From NCBI GenBank assembly GCA_905331475.1, contig CAJNYU010000917.1, positions 124,001 through 188,000 of the forward strand: 64,000 nucleotides of DNA, written 5' to 3'. This DNA comes from Rotaria socialis. Its lineage: Eukaryota > Rotifera > Eurotatoria > Philodinida > Philodinidae. Within the stretch, counting starts at the first letter, position 1. Each line of letters opens with the position of its first letter. A model generated the notes under the pieces. The model was not told the origin of the DNA, did not search any database, and worked only from the letters and a program-made list of their open reading frames with translations. This document shows, piece after piece, positions 26,031 through 39,975 of the stretch. The position numbers and the translations under genes were made by a program.

Positions 26031-29000
26031 CTACAATTCATATAATTTTACTTGAGTTTTACTCATTCAAATCTAAAATAAAAATAATAAAAATGTTCAT
26101 CATTGACGTAATTTAAAAAGTTCGATTAACAACAATCTACATCGATATTATATTATATTGCATTGCATTACATTTATTCATGGAGTCATGAACGCTTAAA
26201 ATTAAAATTACAACAATCAAGTAGACGAGACAAAAAAAGAGAATATTTCTTGATGGAGAAAAGAAAAGGAGAATAGGACCAATAATAAAATTAATCAAAA
26301 GAGGCCATGCGATATATTTTATCGCCGATTCCTCTTAATGCTAATGTTATTTCAAATAAAAGTAGTGTTTTTATAAAAAGAAACAAAGTGTAAATTTTGT
26401 AGATCACATCCCAAGACACTCGATCCTGCCGGAGCCCATCGGAACCAGCACCGGATTACTCCAGAAGCTGGCATGTTTTCCACTCAAATTTGCCAGGATC
26501 CGACAGGGATTTCGCCGGAATCTCTGCTTCCGGAATCCGGACCGAAATTCAAAGGAAAGTGATCAGGTCGTTTCCTGCCGGATAACACAACCCAACATGG
26601 TCACAACCCATCGACCCGGACTACCGGATGATTCCAGCTCACAAGGGCTTCAGCACATATTTGACGGGATTCCATCAAATTCCGATGAGAAGGACCTCAT
26701 AAAAAATCTCTGATACAATCGTTCTTTAATCACAAGATGAATCAATTGTAGTCTTCAGAAACACGCACACCAACCGAAACGACAACGGCTGATGAATAAT
26801 GGCACATAATCCAAATCCTCACCGCTCAAACGGGTCCACCACAAACATTTCCCCCAACACCAATCGCCCTAAGAAACATTATAACCCGAAACCAACAACA
26901 TCTGACTCACCAATACACACACTAAGAATGATCCAGAATCAACCTACTATACATCGTATTCATTAAACACATTATAAATCCGTTTACTGCGTCATTTTGT
27001 TGCATTTAAGTTCATGAAAACATCGCTCCCAACATCATTTTCCATCCATCGAAATCATTAATAATTCATAGAAAATCAATCCGAATATCATTCTGGAACA
27101 TCACCGCTAACTTTTTCACCAATTATTATAATTCCAAACATCACTAAAGACTAATAATTGCGCACATTAATCAAGCGAAGATAGCTCCAATATCATTTTG
27201 CACCCATCGAAATAATTAATAAATCATAGAAAATGCATCAGAGTATCATTTCGGATCATCACCGCTTTCTTTTTCATCAATCATTACCATTGTAAACATC
27301 ATTGAAGAGTTATCTTGTTGCATAAACACGAACGCAAAATCACTCCAAACATAATTTTCGAGGGATCGAAACATTCACTAAGACATAGAGAATCGTTCAG
27401 AAAATCATTCTCGATAGTTTCAACGTAGCTTTTCTTCGTGAAACAAGATTCTGAGTGTCATACGAAAACGATTTAATGGCATATGGAATTTTTAATATTA
27501 TGTGTAAGCAACATTCGAGCGTCCGCAAAAACGTTTGTTGGTGATTTGAAATGATGCTTTTGGTATTGTCAGACCGAGGAAACACGTGTAACGCGTTTTA
27601 AATTTTGTCGAGTTGCATGGACGAACAAGATAGTATGAGTATATAGCAAGTTTATCTTACCCTGGGTAATCATTAATGGCTGTAGATTTCGGATTAGACC
27701 AGGAGTCGATCATAGAATTAAATTATATTAGCTGGAGTTATGATAAGCGAGTTGAGTGAGATTCATTCGGGTCGATAACTTCGCGCAGCATCAGTAAATA
27801 CTTAATCATGTTGCTCATGTGGATTGATTTTTCATAAATAAGCTATTGGATGAGCCATAATTTTTAATTCATGCTTTTCATCGGTTGTGTGATCTGTTAA
27901 CTAAGGGTCGGAATGCATCACAAGATTTTCCTTTAGCATCTAGTAATTAGTTACAGATGTTGTCGGTCAGATCTGTGTTGTAGTAAGTGGCTTAATCCGG
28001 TGAGTAGGACCGGTCGGTTCTGATATGATCCGATTGGTTCCGGTGAGGCTGATAAAGCCGGGTCTACCATGAAATCGAGCGGTCTTGCGGCACGGTGGAT
28101 TCCGGTAAAGTTTCGTTACCGGATATTGTCGGATCACGTCGTATACGGCCCAATCGTATCATCTGACCTGATATTTTCCGGCAATGTAGATCTGGCTGGT
28201 TCTCGGAGAATCCGGTAACCAGATTTGATAAGAAAACAAAGAAAATCATTGGAATTCACCAGAAATTAACCGACCGAATCCGGTCACCATGTTACATCGG
28301 AATTATAACCTGTCCGACAAGAACCGACTGATCGATAATGTCCTATGGAGACTATCAAATTCGATACAATCCTTAGAAATCTCAACAGAAACCAGATAAC
28401 ATGATCATTATATCTCAGAGTGAATTGATTAACGAAGACAATAGCTGGAAATTTCAGTGATTTGTTTTTCAAATTTTTCTAAAAGAAAAACGAATGATTT
28501 TAATGAATTTATTCGATTACCGAATAATTTTAATCTCAATAATCACAAACCTCTAGTCTTTTCAGTTTTAATTCAAAACTAGAAATACATGAATCTTTTT
28601 TCCGACTTCTTGGCTCAATAAGTGATGAGTACAATGAATGGTGAACCAATCTATTATTCGCATGTCCTAGCTTGGAGTACTATATCAATTGATACTGACT
28701 CATATAGGAAAAAGTATCGATGGCATAAATGAAAATCAATCAAATGTTGATGAGGTTGACTGAAAACTCTCTGACTTTCCATTTAGGGGCCGTTTCTCGA
28801 AACAGCTCTATAGAAAGTTATGAAAACTTTCAGATAGACAGATATAGAAGTTGCAAAATAAAAAAAGGCCAAAAGTTTACATCTTTACAAATCGATGTCT
28901 TATTTTCCCGAGCTGAAGTTTATTTTATAGTAAGTACGATCAAAACTGAATGCATCTTTTTTTTTGTTCTTGAAAGATCATTTCTGTAACTCAGAAGATG

Positions 29001-32000
29001 GAATATACTGAAGATACGGTCAAAAAAATACGTTTTCGTGTAATCGTGCTAATTTGATAAAAGCTACGAAATATCCTAAAAATAACAAGTAGAAGACAAA
29101 ACCTTCCACGTACCTCAATTTTATGAAATTACTTAAAATTAAAACTTCAGCTCAATCAGATGCACATTGCGGGAGAAAAGCGGAAAAGAACTTGTTTTTG
29201 TTGAAAAACTAATTCTGATAAAACGAGGAATAAAATGTCTTGTATATATTGGGTCATGTTTTTTCTGATTTGATTGATCGAAAACACAATTCGTTCAGTG
29301 ATGTTACGGATTCCTTTACTAAAGATTTTGAAAGTTGGATTTAATACATGAACTAGCTAGCAATGAAGTCTCATTTCAATGGTAATCGAAAAGAGATACA
29401 TTGGAGCCATGTTAGCGATGAGAAATAAAAAATTGAAAATGTTTTTATTTTCATTTGAGAAAATTGGAATGTTCTTACAATTAGACTTTCAGCCCTCGAG
29501 AAAAAATTTCATCTGATTTGAATCGATTACTAATAACAAAAAATTAATTGAAACCTCAGTTTTTCATTTCTACTTCAATAGAGACAAGTAAGTTTTTCTC
29601 AAAGTGTTACAACCGGCTGCAGCGTTCGCGTCTCATTCATCGACCCAAACATCTATTTGCCAGTATTCAGTCGGTAGTCATAGACAAATATGTATAATGG
29701 ATCTCCTTTTCACGTAGGGTAGCATCAAGCACTTCAGAATCTTAGTATGATACTAATATCCATGTTTGCGTAACTATTATAATTATTTGCTTATATAGCA
29801 ATAGATTTATTTCGTCAGTAACTATTTACGGTAGACTCTTCTAATACTGAGTGAATTTATAACAACGTTTTATGAAAATATCAATACTGTTATTTATAAG
29901 TTCGCAAATGATTAATGAAATAAAGAGAATTCCAAAGATTGTTTCCTGAAGTACGTATGAAATCAAATTTTAGCCAAATTTTAAAATTAAAATAGTGTAC
30001 TGACAGACAACAGCTCCCTAACTTAATTCAGAAATGAATTATTTCAATTGATCATTTGATTTAAACTACTTAATGTAGCGAACTATGTACAACTCATTAA
30101 ATAAAACAGAATAAATTCTATGGGATAGGCATTTCTTATTCAATGTACCTAAAAGTAAGAAACAAATTCAAGTATTTTTGGAAACAAAGAACAGGCGTTC
30201 TATTTTGATGTAGATGAATCGATCGTAAGAAATAAAATAAAAGGAGACCGCAGTCGATACCTGTTGACCAAAAAAATAGTGCCATGTACGAGTCGAGGAA
30301 CGAGTGCCAATTGTAGCTAGAATACCAGGCATGGTGACAAACGCCATTATAATTTATTCGATCTGAAAGCATTTAAAAGTCGGATAAACTTCATGGATCT
30401 AGGTTATGTTATTTTAGGTAGTTTCATTCGGTTTCTGTATACCGATGAAACATTGGAGTCTTTTTATTTCAGTAAAATTTAACAAAGCATTAATTACGCT
30501 ATGGAATCATTCACTTTTCATTTCATTTGTTGTGCCTCTTCAGAGAAAACTCGATTAAATTCAAGTAGCAAGAAACGAAACCTTTGCATGTTCATGATTC
30601 ATCAACTTGTGAAAACTATATCCTTTGGTTAAGAAAGCTTTACATTGAAGAGAATCAATAAAACTAACCTTAGAAAAAAACATTCAGGAAACTACAGTAA
30701 TTTGAATTTAATGAGAGAGTAAAATATTACTATTACAATTTAGTCCTTTATTGTCTTTATGAAAGTTCAAGTTAATATTATTTGTCACAAAATGTAACCG
30801 TAAGATCCGAGGAAACCAGATTAAACTGATACATATCTATAGAGAAACCAGGGATCTATCGAAAAACATATACTAATAAATAAAAAATTTCTATTAAGAT
30901 GAGTAACATTTTCTCAGATATAACCTAAAGAATTTAATGAAAGATAGTTGCGAAAAAGCTTTAAAAAGTGATCAAGTTTTGAGTAAAAATAAAAAGTAAG
31001 TCCGAAGAGAAATACTTGATTTCGTAGAGAAACGAATGGTTTGGCTATCTATATAACAATGGAAAATGCTCAATACTCAATTAGAAATCAGTTGCTGGAA
31101 TAAAACGATAAAACTAAGAAATTACCTAAATTATGAATGATGCAAAGATGCTTATGATATGATTTTCAGAATTTATCAGTTTTTATCAAGATATCGATTA
31201 AATAAAATGAAAACTATATGATTCCGTGTAATGATCAATGCTCTATGGAATTACATTAAAATAGAAAATCTATGAAGAGATGTACAAATATAGAAACTTA
31301 ACCATAATTTGCTATAGACGTGATAAGTAAAAGTCACAAGATTTCAAAAAATATAACTGAATAAAAATGAGCTGTAACAACTAAGAGTAGACTATTTATA
31401 TTAGTCTAATTTTCAGCATACAACGCATCGTTTAAGTATAAAAACCGAAGGTTTTAATAATGCTGATAATTCATTTTTTTAATAATGCAAGTAGTTAATA
31501 TAAACTACTTCAATTGTGTGCTAATTGAATACTACTAGAAAAGGTATTCCTTCTTCTTCTCACAATGATAGGAGTGATGGCATAATCCCATTACAACGGG
31601 TAACGACTTTTCTAGTACAACGCGAGTCCTCACTGTGATTCCCTAAAATAATTCCCTCGCGCAGAAAACGCAGTGCCACTGCACTGCATTCCCTATGACT
31701 ATATGATGGAAGTTGAGGAATGTGAGTGAATTTGGTGTAATGGCTTTTGGTACAATGACTATCGATATGACGGTGTGGGTGTGCTTGAGAAGATACGACA
31801 CCATCACCTACTCCTACACCCTCAAGAAAAAAACTTGCTGGTAATGAAAAAGCATCTCATTCAATTGTATTCGATCTCAGCATTTTTGAATACGTTTAAT
31901 ATAAGACCAGGTCGTTGGGATCGTACTGATGTACGGTAGGCAAAGTCTAGTAATAAAGTGCTCACTAAAAGAAAATGTATCATATGGAATTATGAAAGGT

Positions 32001-32930
32001 TCTTGTTAGCCCACTGAAATTTTCAAGATTCCATCGAGTTATCACAAAATCGTCGAAGTTTCTAGACAATGAAAAGAACCATTGCACATAAAAGATTATA
32101 TTCAAAAGAAAGGATTTGAAAACTGCCAATACTGTTAAAGTTATATTATTTTATTTTTAATTATACTAACAAATATTACAGAAGATACTGATCATGTCAA
32201 GTATTATTATTCCTTTGAATTTCTATTAAATTGATTATTGCACTAAGCGCAAAAATTTCTTATTCAGACCTAGATCTTATTAAAACAAATTTGCCATGAA
32301 ATCCTATAGAAGATATTTCATTTAACAAATGTAAATCATTTTTAAATTATCTAACTATTGATGAAATCAGTAAGGCGACTGATAAGTACCATTTAAAGCC
32401 TAATTTTTTTTTTTTAGTAGATGTGAGTCAACTATAATTTTTATAGGTACTTTTTCCATCTTTGTCATCGTTGGCTCTAAAAAAATGATCGATATGAAAG
32501 TATGATGGTCAATAAAACTCCTTTATTCTATAATACAAATTTTATTTATTAATTAATACATATTTAATCAATTAACAATGAAAAATAAAATCGATTGAAC
32601 TAGTAAATAGATAAAACATAAAAGAAAACTTAGAGGAAAGAAAAGAAAAGAAAAAGAATCGAAAAGTTCGTATGAACAAAAGAACGACTATAGACAAGAA
32701 AATGTATGATAAGAAAATTGGTCGACATGTCCGCCGAACTTATAGATTCTTCAATCGATTTAATTTGTTTATCGACACAAACAAAGTGACGTCACAAATG
32801 AACAAATGAATAATCGATGACAGAAGTTCATTGTTTTGTTATTGTTTCCTTTATTTAAATAATTCGATATCTCTGTAAATACGTATTTTCTAATAATCCT
32901 TTTTTATATTTCTAGTAAAAATCATAAAAA
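26031..32930. other. Long gene-poor region with CCGG-rich islands
   Basis: No gene recognised over 6.9 kb. Two islands, about 26405-26655 and 27990-28330, are much richer in GC and in CCGG than their surroundings and resemble the interior of the ACCCAGG foldback family, so they may be old relatives. About 28780-29560 contains simple AT-rich sequence with short chance frames. The final 100 bp before 32931, including an acceptor-like tttctag at 32909-32915, probably belongs to the WDHD1 leader. Confidence 0.5.
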
Positions 32931-35900
32931 ATGTTATCTGTTGTTTCTGCTCATTCAATAGCTGGTCTTACTGATGTTTGTTATACAAAAGATGGAAGGT
33001 GAAGATGATTTTTTTCCTATCCCTGTATTATTTGAAAAATTAAATTAAATTATTTTTAGTCATTTTTTAACATGTGGGCAAGATGGAGATATTCATGTTT
33101 TCGATACTAAAACCGATCAAATTGAACATATACGCTGTGCTGATCAATGTTTTTGTCTAGCTGTCCACGTAAGTCTTATAGAAAACTTTCAGAAATAAAC
33201 CGAATTTGTTTTTCTTTAAATTTTCCAAAAATAAAAAGGAATATCATATTTTTGTTGGAACAAATCGAAATGAACTCGAAGTTCGCTCATATCCGCATGG
33301 TGATTCACTTCCAAGTCTTGCCCACTTTACTCAACCGGTATCGGCATTGGGTTTATCGAATTCGTTACTGTTTATTGGAACAAAGTATTGATGAAAATTT
33401 TGTTTTTTGTTTTTTAATATTTAACTAAATGAATTTTCTTAAGAGATTTTAAAGTATTAATGATGAATTTAAATGATGATTCAAATAAATTCAAATATTT
33501 TGATGGACATCAAGCACCAATACTTTCATTAAATGTTTATGAAGAAAAACGATGGATTGTAAGAAATATTTTCTTTTGTTTTTCTCGTGAAAATAAAAAT
33601 CTGTTTAGGCAACATCATGTTGTGATGGTTCTGTTCGAATATTTAATATTGATAAACAAAATTTAATAAAACAATTAAATATTATTCATAAATCCAATGA
33701 TATTGAGTAAATTTTTATTGGAGAAATTTTTTTTTATTAAATGAAGTGAATTTAGAACGGCTTCATCGTTGGTTAAAATTGATTGGGATAAAAATGATCA
33801 AGTATTTTTATTTTTTGTTTTTTTAATAAATATTTCATTGACAAAATATTTTCTTTAGACATTGGCTATTCCAGTAAAGAATACAGTTCATTTTTATGAA
33901 ACAGATAAATGGACAAGAAAAAAAACCTACGAAAATGATTCAATGGATCAAGTTAGTTTTTATCTGTTTTTAATCGAAAATTTTCAAATATTATCTATTT
34001 TAAGATAATTAATTTGATTAGTTTTTCACTATGTGGAACATTATTTATTGTTTCTTATGTGAATGGTCAAATATCAATTGTTAATCGTCTTACTTTTGAT
34101 ATCTGTATGATGTAAGAAAAGCAGTTTTTCTCATTAATTTCTTTTTGTTTATAAAATCTTTTATTTAAAGTTACTCATCAAAAGATGCTGTTTGTTCATT
34201 AGCATGGAATCCAACTCAAACAAATCGATTTACTTGTTCTACAATGGCTGTAAGTTCACTGTTTATTCTATTGACTTAATCTATCATTCAATAAGAAATT
34301 GATCAATTCAAATTTTACATAAAACAGTTTTATTCAATTTTTTTCAATGAAAGAGAGAAGAAGAAAAACATCATCATCATCATCTGTACTATTACGTATA
34401 TTGAGTTGAACAAAATTATTCTCAATGCTTTAATTACTTCTCAATAGTTTCAAATGTATTAATTGTCTATCTAGTTGACTAATAAATATGAATCTTGTCA
34501 GGAGTTAACTTAATCTAAGGAGAAAAAAATCTACAATTAATAAATCATTTTTCACTAGTCACTATATTTATGTTGTAGAATTTTATAAGTTGTCAAAACT
34601 TATACACACAATTCATTTAAAAAGACTCAGGCCCACGTACAATATCTTTTAAAAACAGAAATCAAGATTGAATGTATTTTCAAATAGATAGATAAACTTA
34701 TAATTCGAAATACTTCTGTTTTTTGTTCTTTCTTAAATTGGCACATTACTTTTCTTTTTGATTGATTTAAGGGTGAATATGCTCATGTTGATATATCTGA
34801 ATATATTTCAAAACCAACATCAACATTAAAGGAAGAAAATGAAGTTGAAAACATGACAACAATGAGTGAAGATAATGGTAAAATTAAGAAAACATTTTTT
34901 TTCGAGTTAAAAAAACTAGAATTTTTTCTGATTAGAATCTAAATCTGAATCTCTATCGGATGATGATGAAGTGATAAAAGAAGATAAAGAAATAATTCCA
35001 AAATGGTTTGAACGCGCATCATCAATGATAAATGAAACAAAAACAGTTGAACTACAAGAATCATTTCAATCAACATCAACATCGAAATATCTTGAAAGTC
35101 GTTATTTATTATGGAATAATATAGGTGCAATAACATGTTATAATGAACAAATTCAAATAGCATTTCACGATGTATCTTATCATCACTCAATAACAATTGA
35201 TAATAAAACAGATAAATATGATCTTGGTGATTTATCATTATCAGCAATTCTACTTGCTTCTTCACAAACAGGAAAGCTTTTATGTATTTTATATCAATCA
35301 TGGGATTCAAATATGCGCCAATGGACAATAAATACAGAAAATAATGATAAGATAGAAAATATTAATTTATCTGAAGATTTTATTTCTATTGGAACATCAC
35401 AAAGATTAATACGTTTATTTAGTTTATCTGGTATTCAACAAAGAATAATTCGTCTTCAAGGTCCAATTATTTCAATGTCTTCTTATCAGAATCAATTATG
35501 GATTATTCATCATTCAACACAAGGTTTGAAATTTTAAATACAAATCAGTTAATTTTAATTTAATGAATTCTAGGTCTTCCAAAAGAACAAGCGATTTCAT
35601 ATGTTTATTTAGATATTGAAAATGATTCTTATTTAACAGGTTCATTACCATTGACACCAAAAACAAAATTAATTTGGATCGGGTTCAGTATTTTATCTGA
35701 TTCTTTAGATTTTTAATAAAAATTTATTTTAGTTTTTCTGATAGTGGAAAATGTTTTTATTTGGAAAAATCCGGTTATTTAAGTATGCTTAGACGTACAA
35801 AAGGGAATCAATTTGAACCATCGTTAATTTGTAATCTTAAACAAGAGGTTTGTTCAGATTTTTTTTGTCCATTTAAAAAGAAAAAAGAAACCTTTTTCTA

Positions 35901-36945
35901 TTATTAATTAGGCTGAAAAAAATAACTTAGCAAATTATTGGTTATTAGGCGTAAATGATTTTGACGGAAAATTTCTACTACGTGTTATTGAACTACGTGG
36001 TCAATCATTTCCTGATCTGGTTCCATGGCCACTTGTTTCAATTGTTTCTCTTCCATTATCTTTATATGAAATTAATACTGAAAAAAGTCAACTTGAAGTA
36101 CGATTTTATTAGCATCTTCTTTTTTTTATTTTAATATTACTTTTATTTTTATTAGAGTGACTATCTTAAGATAAAATTATTTAATAGTTCAACAGATAAT
36201 GAAGAATATCTAAATAATGAACGACAATGTTTAATTAAAATGTTTGCAGTAAGTTTAGAAAATAAAAAATTATGTAAAAAAATGAAATACAATTAATTTA
36301 GTTATCATGCAAATTGAATAGAGAATATCGTGCATTTGAAATTTGTCAATTAATGGATTCGACAGCACTTCAGTTAGCAATTAAATATTCAACTAAATCA
36401 GGAAAATTAACGTTAGCTCAAAAAATAATTGATGAATTAGTCGATCAAAAAAAAGATGAAGAACAAACAGAAAAAGAAATAAAATATTCATCATCTGAAA
36501 TTATACCTCCGTCTTTAATTGCATCATCATCATTATCATCAACTATTTCATTTTCATCAACATTTGAAGAAATAAAATCAAAACGTGCAAAAGTTGAAAC
36601 AACAAATGCACCGTTCAATAATCCATTTCGAAAAAAGAAATTAATAAATATTCCTAATGAAACATCAACAAACGATGAATTTAGTCAATGGAAACCATCC
36701 ATTAATACAACTCGTCTTTCATCAACAAATAAAACAACTGTTCAAGTAACATATTAATTTGAGTTTTTTCATTGAAATTTCATTTTTTTATATTTCTTTA
36801 GACTGATGTTCATAATGAAATAACAACTGAAAATGAAGATAACTCATTAAATGCAAAAAGAAAAATCGATGAAACTGAAAATATTAATGAAGAAACTACA
36901 AAAAATAAACGAAATCGTCTTCAACAATTTGCTTGTAATCGTTAA
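32931..36945 (+). CDS. WDHD1: WDHD1/AND-1 (Ctf4) replication-fork protein
   Basis: Replisome adaptor that links the CMG helicase to DNA polymerase alpha. Seventeen exons: 32931-32998, 33060-33168, 33239-33384, 33444-33558, 33609-33706, 33756-33801, 33859-33951, 34005-34111, 34171-34249, 34772-34877, 34936-35523, 35574-35682, 35733-35847, 35912-36097, 36156-36248, 36302-36745, 36802-36945. All phases agree; 881 residues (human 1129). Exons 1-9 encode the N-terminal WD40 propeller (HFLTCGQDGDIHVFDT; SCDGSVRIFNI). The SepB/trimerising propeller follows from about residue 350 (WNNIGAITCYNEQIQIAFHD), then the helical part NREYRAFEICQLMDS, matching human LEREFRCVELADLM. The C-terminal HMG box of vertebrate WDHD1 is absent; the protein ends soon after a basic segment (KNKRNRLQQFACNR). 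Intron 9 is 522 bp, the others about 50-90. Confidence 0.95.
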
Positions 36946-37015
36946 ATACTATTTGTTGTATGCAATATGTAGATTTATTATTCAATAGAATCATTAACTA
37001 ATCATTCAAATATTA

Positions 37016-37021
37016 AATAAA
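37016..37021 (+). terminator. WDHD1 poly(A) signal
   Basis: AATAAA 70 bp after the stop codon. Confidence 0.55.
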
Positions 37022-38981
37022 ACTCTATGTTGTGACTATTTTTTGAAAGTGATATTTTGCTTATTTCGAAGTCAATAGTCAATACAAGTAGAAAAAGGAA
37101 ATCTTGCATCGTTCTTTTCACTATTTTATAGCAACCTGGCACGTTGCCACATATGAATGTGTACGTTGATCCTCGAAATCTAGAACTTTGAACATAGCAG
37201 TATCTTTTTTGATCATTCTTTAACAATTAAAAACAGCGCTGAATAGTTGTAGTGACATGAATCAACTTCTTCGAAAATATTCTAAAGTCTTTCATGAAAT
37301 ATAAATGTCTTAAACATGTTTGTTTATGCTTGAAGCGAAAGGATTTCTTATTTTCGCCTATGTAAACAATTCTGTTGAAGATTTTAGCAAAATGATAGAT
37401 CATTTTCTTTGGATTTATCAGTCTTTCTATGATTAAAATACAAAGTTGCAAATGATCAAATAGCAATTTTGTAACATTATCTATACTTTTTGATTGACTA
37501 GTCAAAAAAGAAGATCTGTGGGCACTGTCTTATTACCAAAACCTAGAAATTCATAATCCAGATAGAGAACACGTTGTCGACTAACTTATTTGTCTACGAA
37601 ACATGTCGACAAGGTATCTGTAGACTAAATGCCTGTCGCCGAACTACCGTGTCACCGAGCTATCATGCCGAAGAATGATATATGCAAGTCATTAACAGGA
37701 CCACATTTCATATTTTTGTGTTTCTTACGTTACCAGTACTTTGTTGAATCAAAAAATATTGGGCCCATCATTTTTTTCTGAGACAAGAGAGGTTTGTCCA
37801 TTGGTCTTAAAATTCTGGTTACATCACTGTCTCAAACTTGAACATAAAATTATGATCGATTGTTTTTTTTATTTTTTTGTAGGTCATATATTTTCATGCG
37901 CATCTCCTATTTTCATAAACTTTCTGTGATTTTATTTTGCTCAATATTTGAGATAAATTAATCTATTTTTGGAAAAACAAATTTTCATACCATTGCTTGG
38001 TTTGACTCAGGTGTGAGTTCAAAAAATTGAACTCGTACAGAACTCTACTGTCTACCACTGTATATTGTTTCATGTTATCCCGGAATGCGGTGAGCCGTTT
38101 ACGGCCATCATTTCCAAGTCTCAAACTATCGTATTTTCAGCCGAATACAATCTTAGATGTACCATATTGGTCGACCTGGGAATCAGAAAAATCAACAAGA
38201 TCTGATTTCAGCTGTTTTCTGGTTGAGAAAATCTCAATAAAATTTGATGTTGATTTTTTTTCTAATTTGAAGCTACTTGAGCACGCTAAGCACTTCTATT
38301 CCATAGACCTAACATTTCTGAATAATCCCTAGAACCAATAATATTTATATCATCACAAGATTGTGTAATGAACCAGCTTTATTGTAACTTTCTCTGATGA
38401 TTATTTCTTTATTAAGCTTAAAGAATCAATATTCTTATGATTCCAAGACAGTGAGTTTGTCAATAGACAATGTAAACTTCCAATAATACTTGTTTCTTAT
38501 TTTTCTTTTTAAGGTAATGAGACTATCGTGTTGTTCATGTACAATTATTCGATTTATTGTTCAAAGATATTAAGTAATCATATAAAATTGATTAGAACTA
38601 TATTTTTATCAATTATTTATGCAGGAATTCTTTAGGGTGTTAGTTTTTTTTTAATAAATACAATTTTATCATACAGCTAATGTTGCTTCTACTCGAATTC
38701 GTCAAATTAATTTCATTGGCCAACATTGTTAAAAACAAATATTTCAATCAAACATCGAAAATATATATTCAAAACGTATGTGCATTTCAGTAAATATAAG
38801 AAAATACTATATGTACACAAATGACAAAAAAAAGAGAGGTGATTAAAGATAATCTGTTTAAATAAATATACGAGTAATACGGGAATCACTGGGAAATATA
38901 AACTATTAGATATATATCTCGACTATATGAATAAACAACTGTCAATGAGTACTGTTAAAATTGCTAATAAATGAATTCGAT
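37022..38981. other. Intergenic region between WDHD1 and the p62-like gene
   Basis: The two genes are convergent. No coding signal is convincing (the 101-codon frame at 38027-38332 has no recognisable feature). About 37570-37680 carries several degenerate 15-16-base units with cores like TGTCGAC, TGTCGCCGA and TGTCACCGA. Confidence 0.45.
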
Positions 38982-39975
38982 TCACTGTTCAATGATCTAA
39001 ATAGAAAACAGTTTTCATCGAACAGAAATAAAACTAAGAAAGTATAACTAACCTTATTTTGTTCTTCATTGCATTCATTGAAATCTAATTGAATAAAATC
39101 ATCATGAAGAATATTATTTGGAATAATTTCCATATCATCAGCAATATTTTCTTCTTTATCCTTTTGCTGTTCTTCGAAAAATATTGTCTGTGTTTCAGTT
39201 GAATTATAATATTTTTGTTTTTCAATATCAGTTGGTTGATTAACAACTAATTCTGGTACAACGTTTGTTTTTTGCTTAATATTTAAATTTGATCGTGTTG
39301 ATGAACAAAGTTTTCGAACAACATCAATCTGATTTATATTTAAAATCAAATCAAATTTTAATTAAATATAAAAATAAATACTTGATGCGGAGTTCGAATT
39401 TTGGCCAAAACATGATGAGCATGAATCAATTGTCGGTCAGCGCATGATTCACATAAATCATAGTCGAAACATTCAAGACATTTATAACGAACACCGATTA
39501 TTGGTGATCGGTTGCATCCTATTTTAAATTTCACGAAAATAAGATTAAGCGTAACAACAATAAAATACGAACCATCACAAATCACACCAACATGTTTTGG
39601 TGGCAGTAATTTCATCGGAGCACAATCTTCTTTCATGAATTTAACAAAAACTCGAAGAAGTTGTTGACGCGATGCTTGATCACGAGCAGCTTCATTGATT
39701 CCGTCAGATGTTGTTACTAATACAAGACCGCGAATATCATCTTTATCGATGATTACATTCAAATTAAATTTAAAAACAAATTCTTAATTTTTACCTTCAT
39801 ATTGAAATTCTAGATGAACTTCGTTTGTTGGAGACATTATTTCGGAGAAGAATTGTGTAAGCTTTTCACGTAGTATTGATAAAACATCTGTAGAAGCTGT
39901 TAAAACTGGAATACTTATTCGGCGATATTCACTCGTCCCATCCAATTTAATAATGCATAACTTTACTTCAACCAT
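38982..39975 (-). CDS. SQSTM1: p62/sequestosome-1-like autophagy receptor without UBA
   Basis: Selective-autophagy adaptor. Five exons on the minus strand: 39795-39975, 39573-39740, 39382-39518, 39053-39328 and 38982-38996; phases agree, 258 residues. Residues 1-85 or so form a PB1 domain with the basic pair of p62 (EYRRISIP against human EIRRFSF) and the acidic OPCA-type stretch (YEDDIRG..VTTSDGINEA). A ZZ zinc finger lies at about 112-155, with cysteines 115, 118, 130, 133, 139 and 142 and the His cluster HAHH. A LIR-type motif DDFIQL (core F240..L243) lies near the C-terminus, as DDDWTHL does in human p62. The ubiquitin-binding UBA domain is not found: the last exon as read adds only four residues. 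A different last exon is possible, but none was visible down to 37 kb. Confidence 0.85.

Noticed and set aside
34939..35328. 129-codon minus-strand frame
   Set aside because: Shadow of WDHD1 exon 11, which is strongly supported by homology on the plus strand.
38027..38332. 101-codon plus-strand frame between WDHD1 and the p62-like gene
   Set aside because: No recognisable domain, no splice partners and no promoter signal; of the length expected by chance here.
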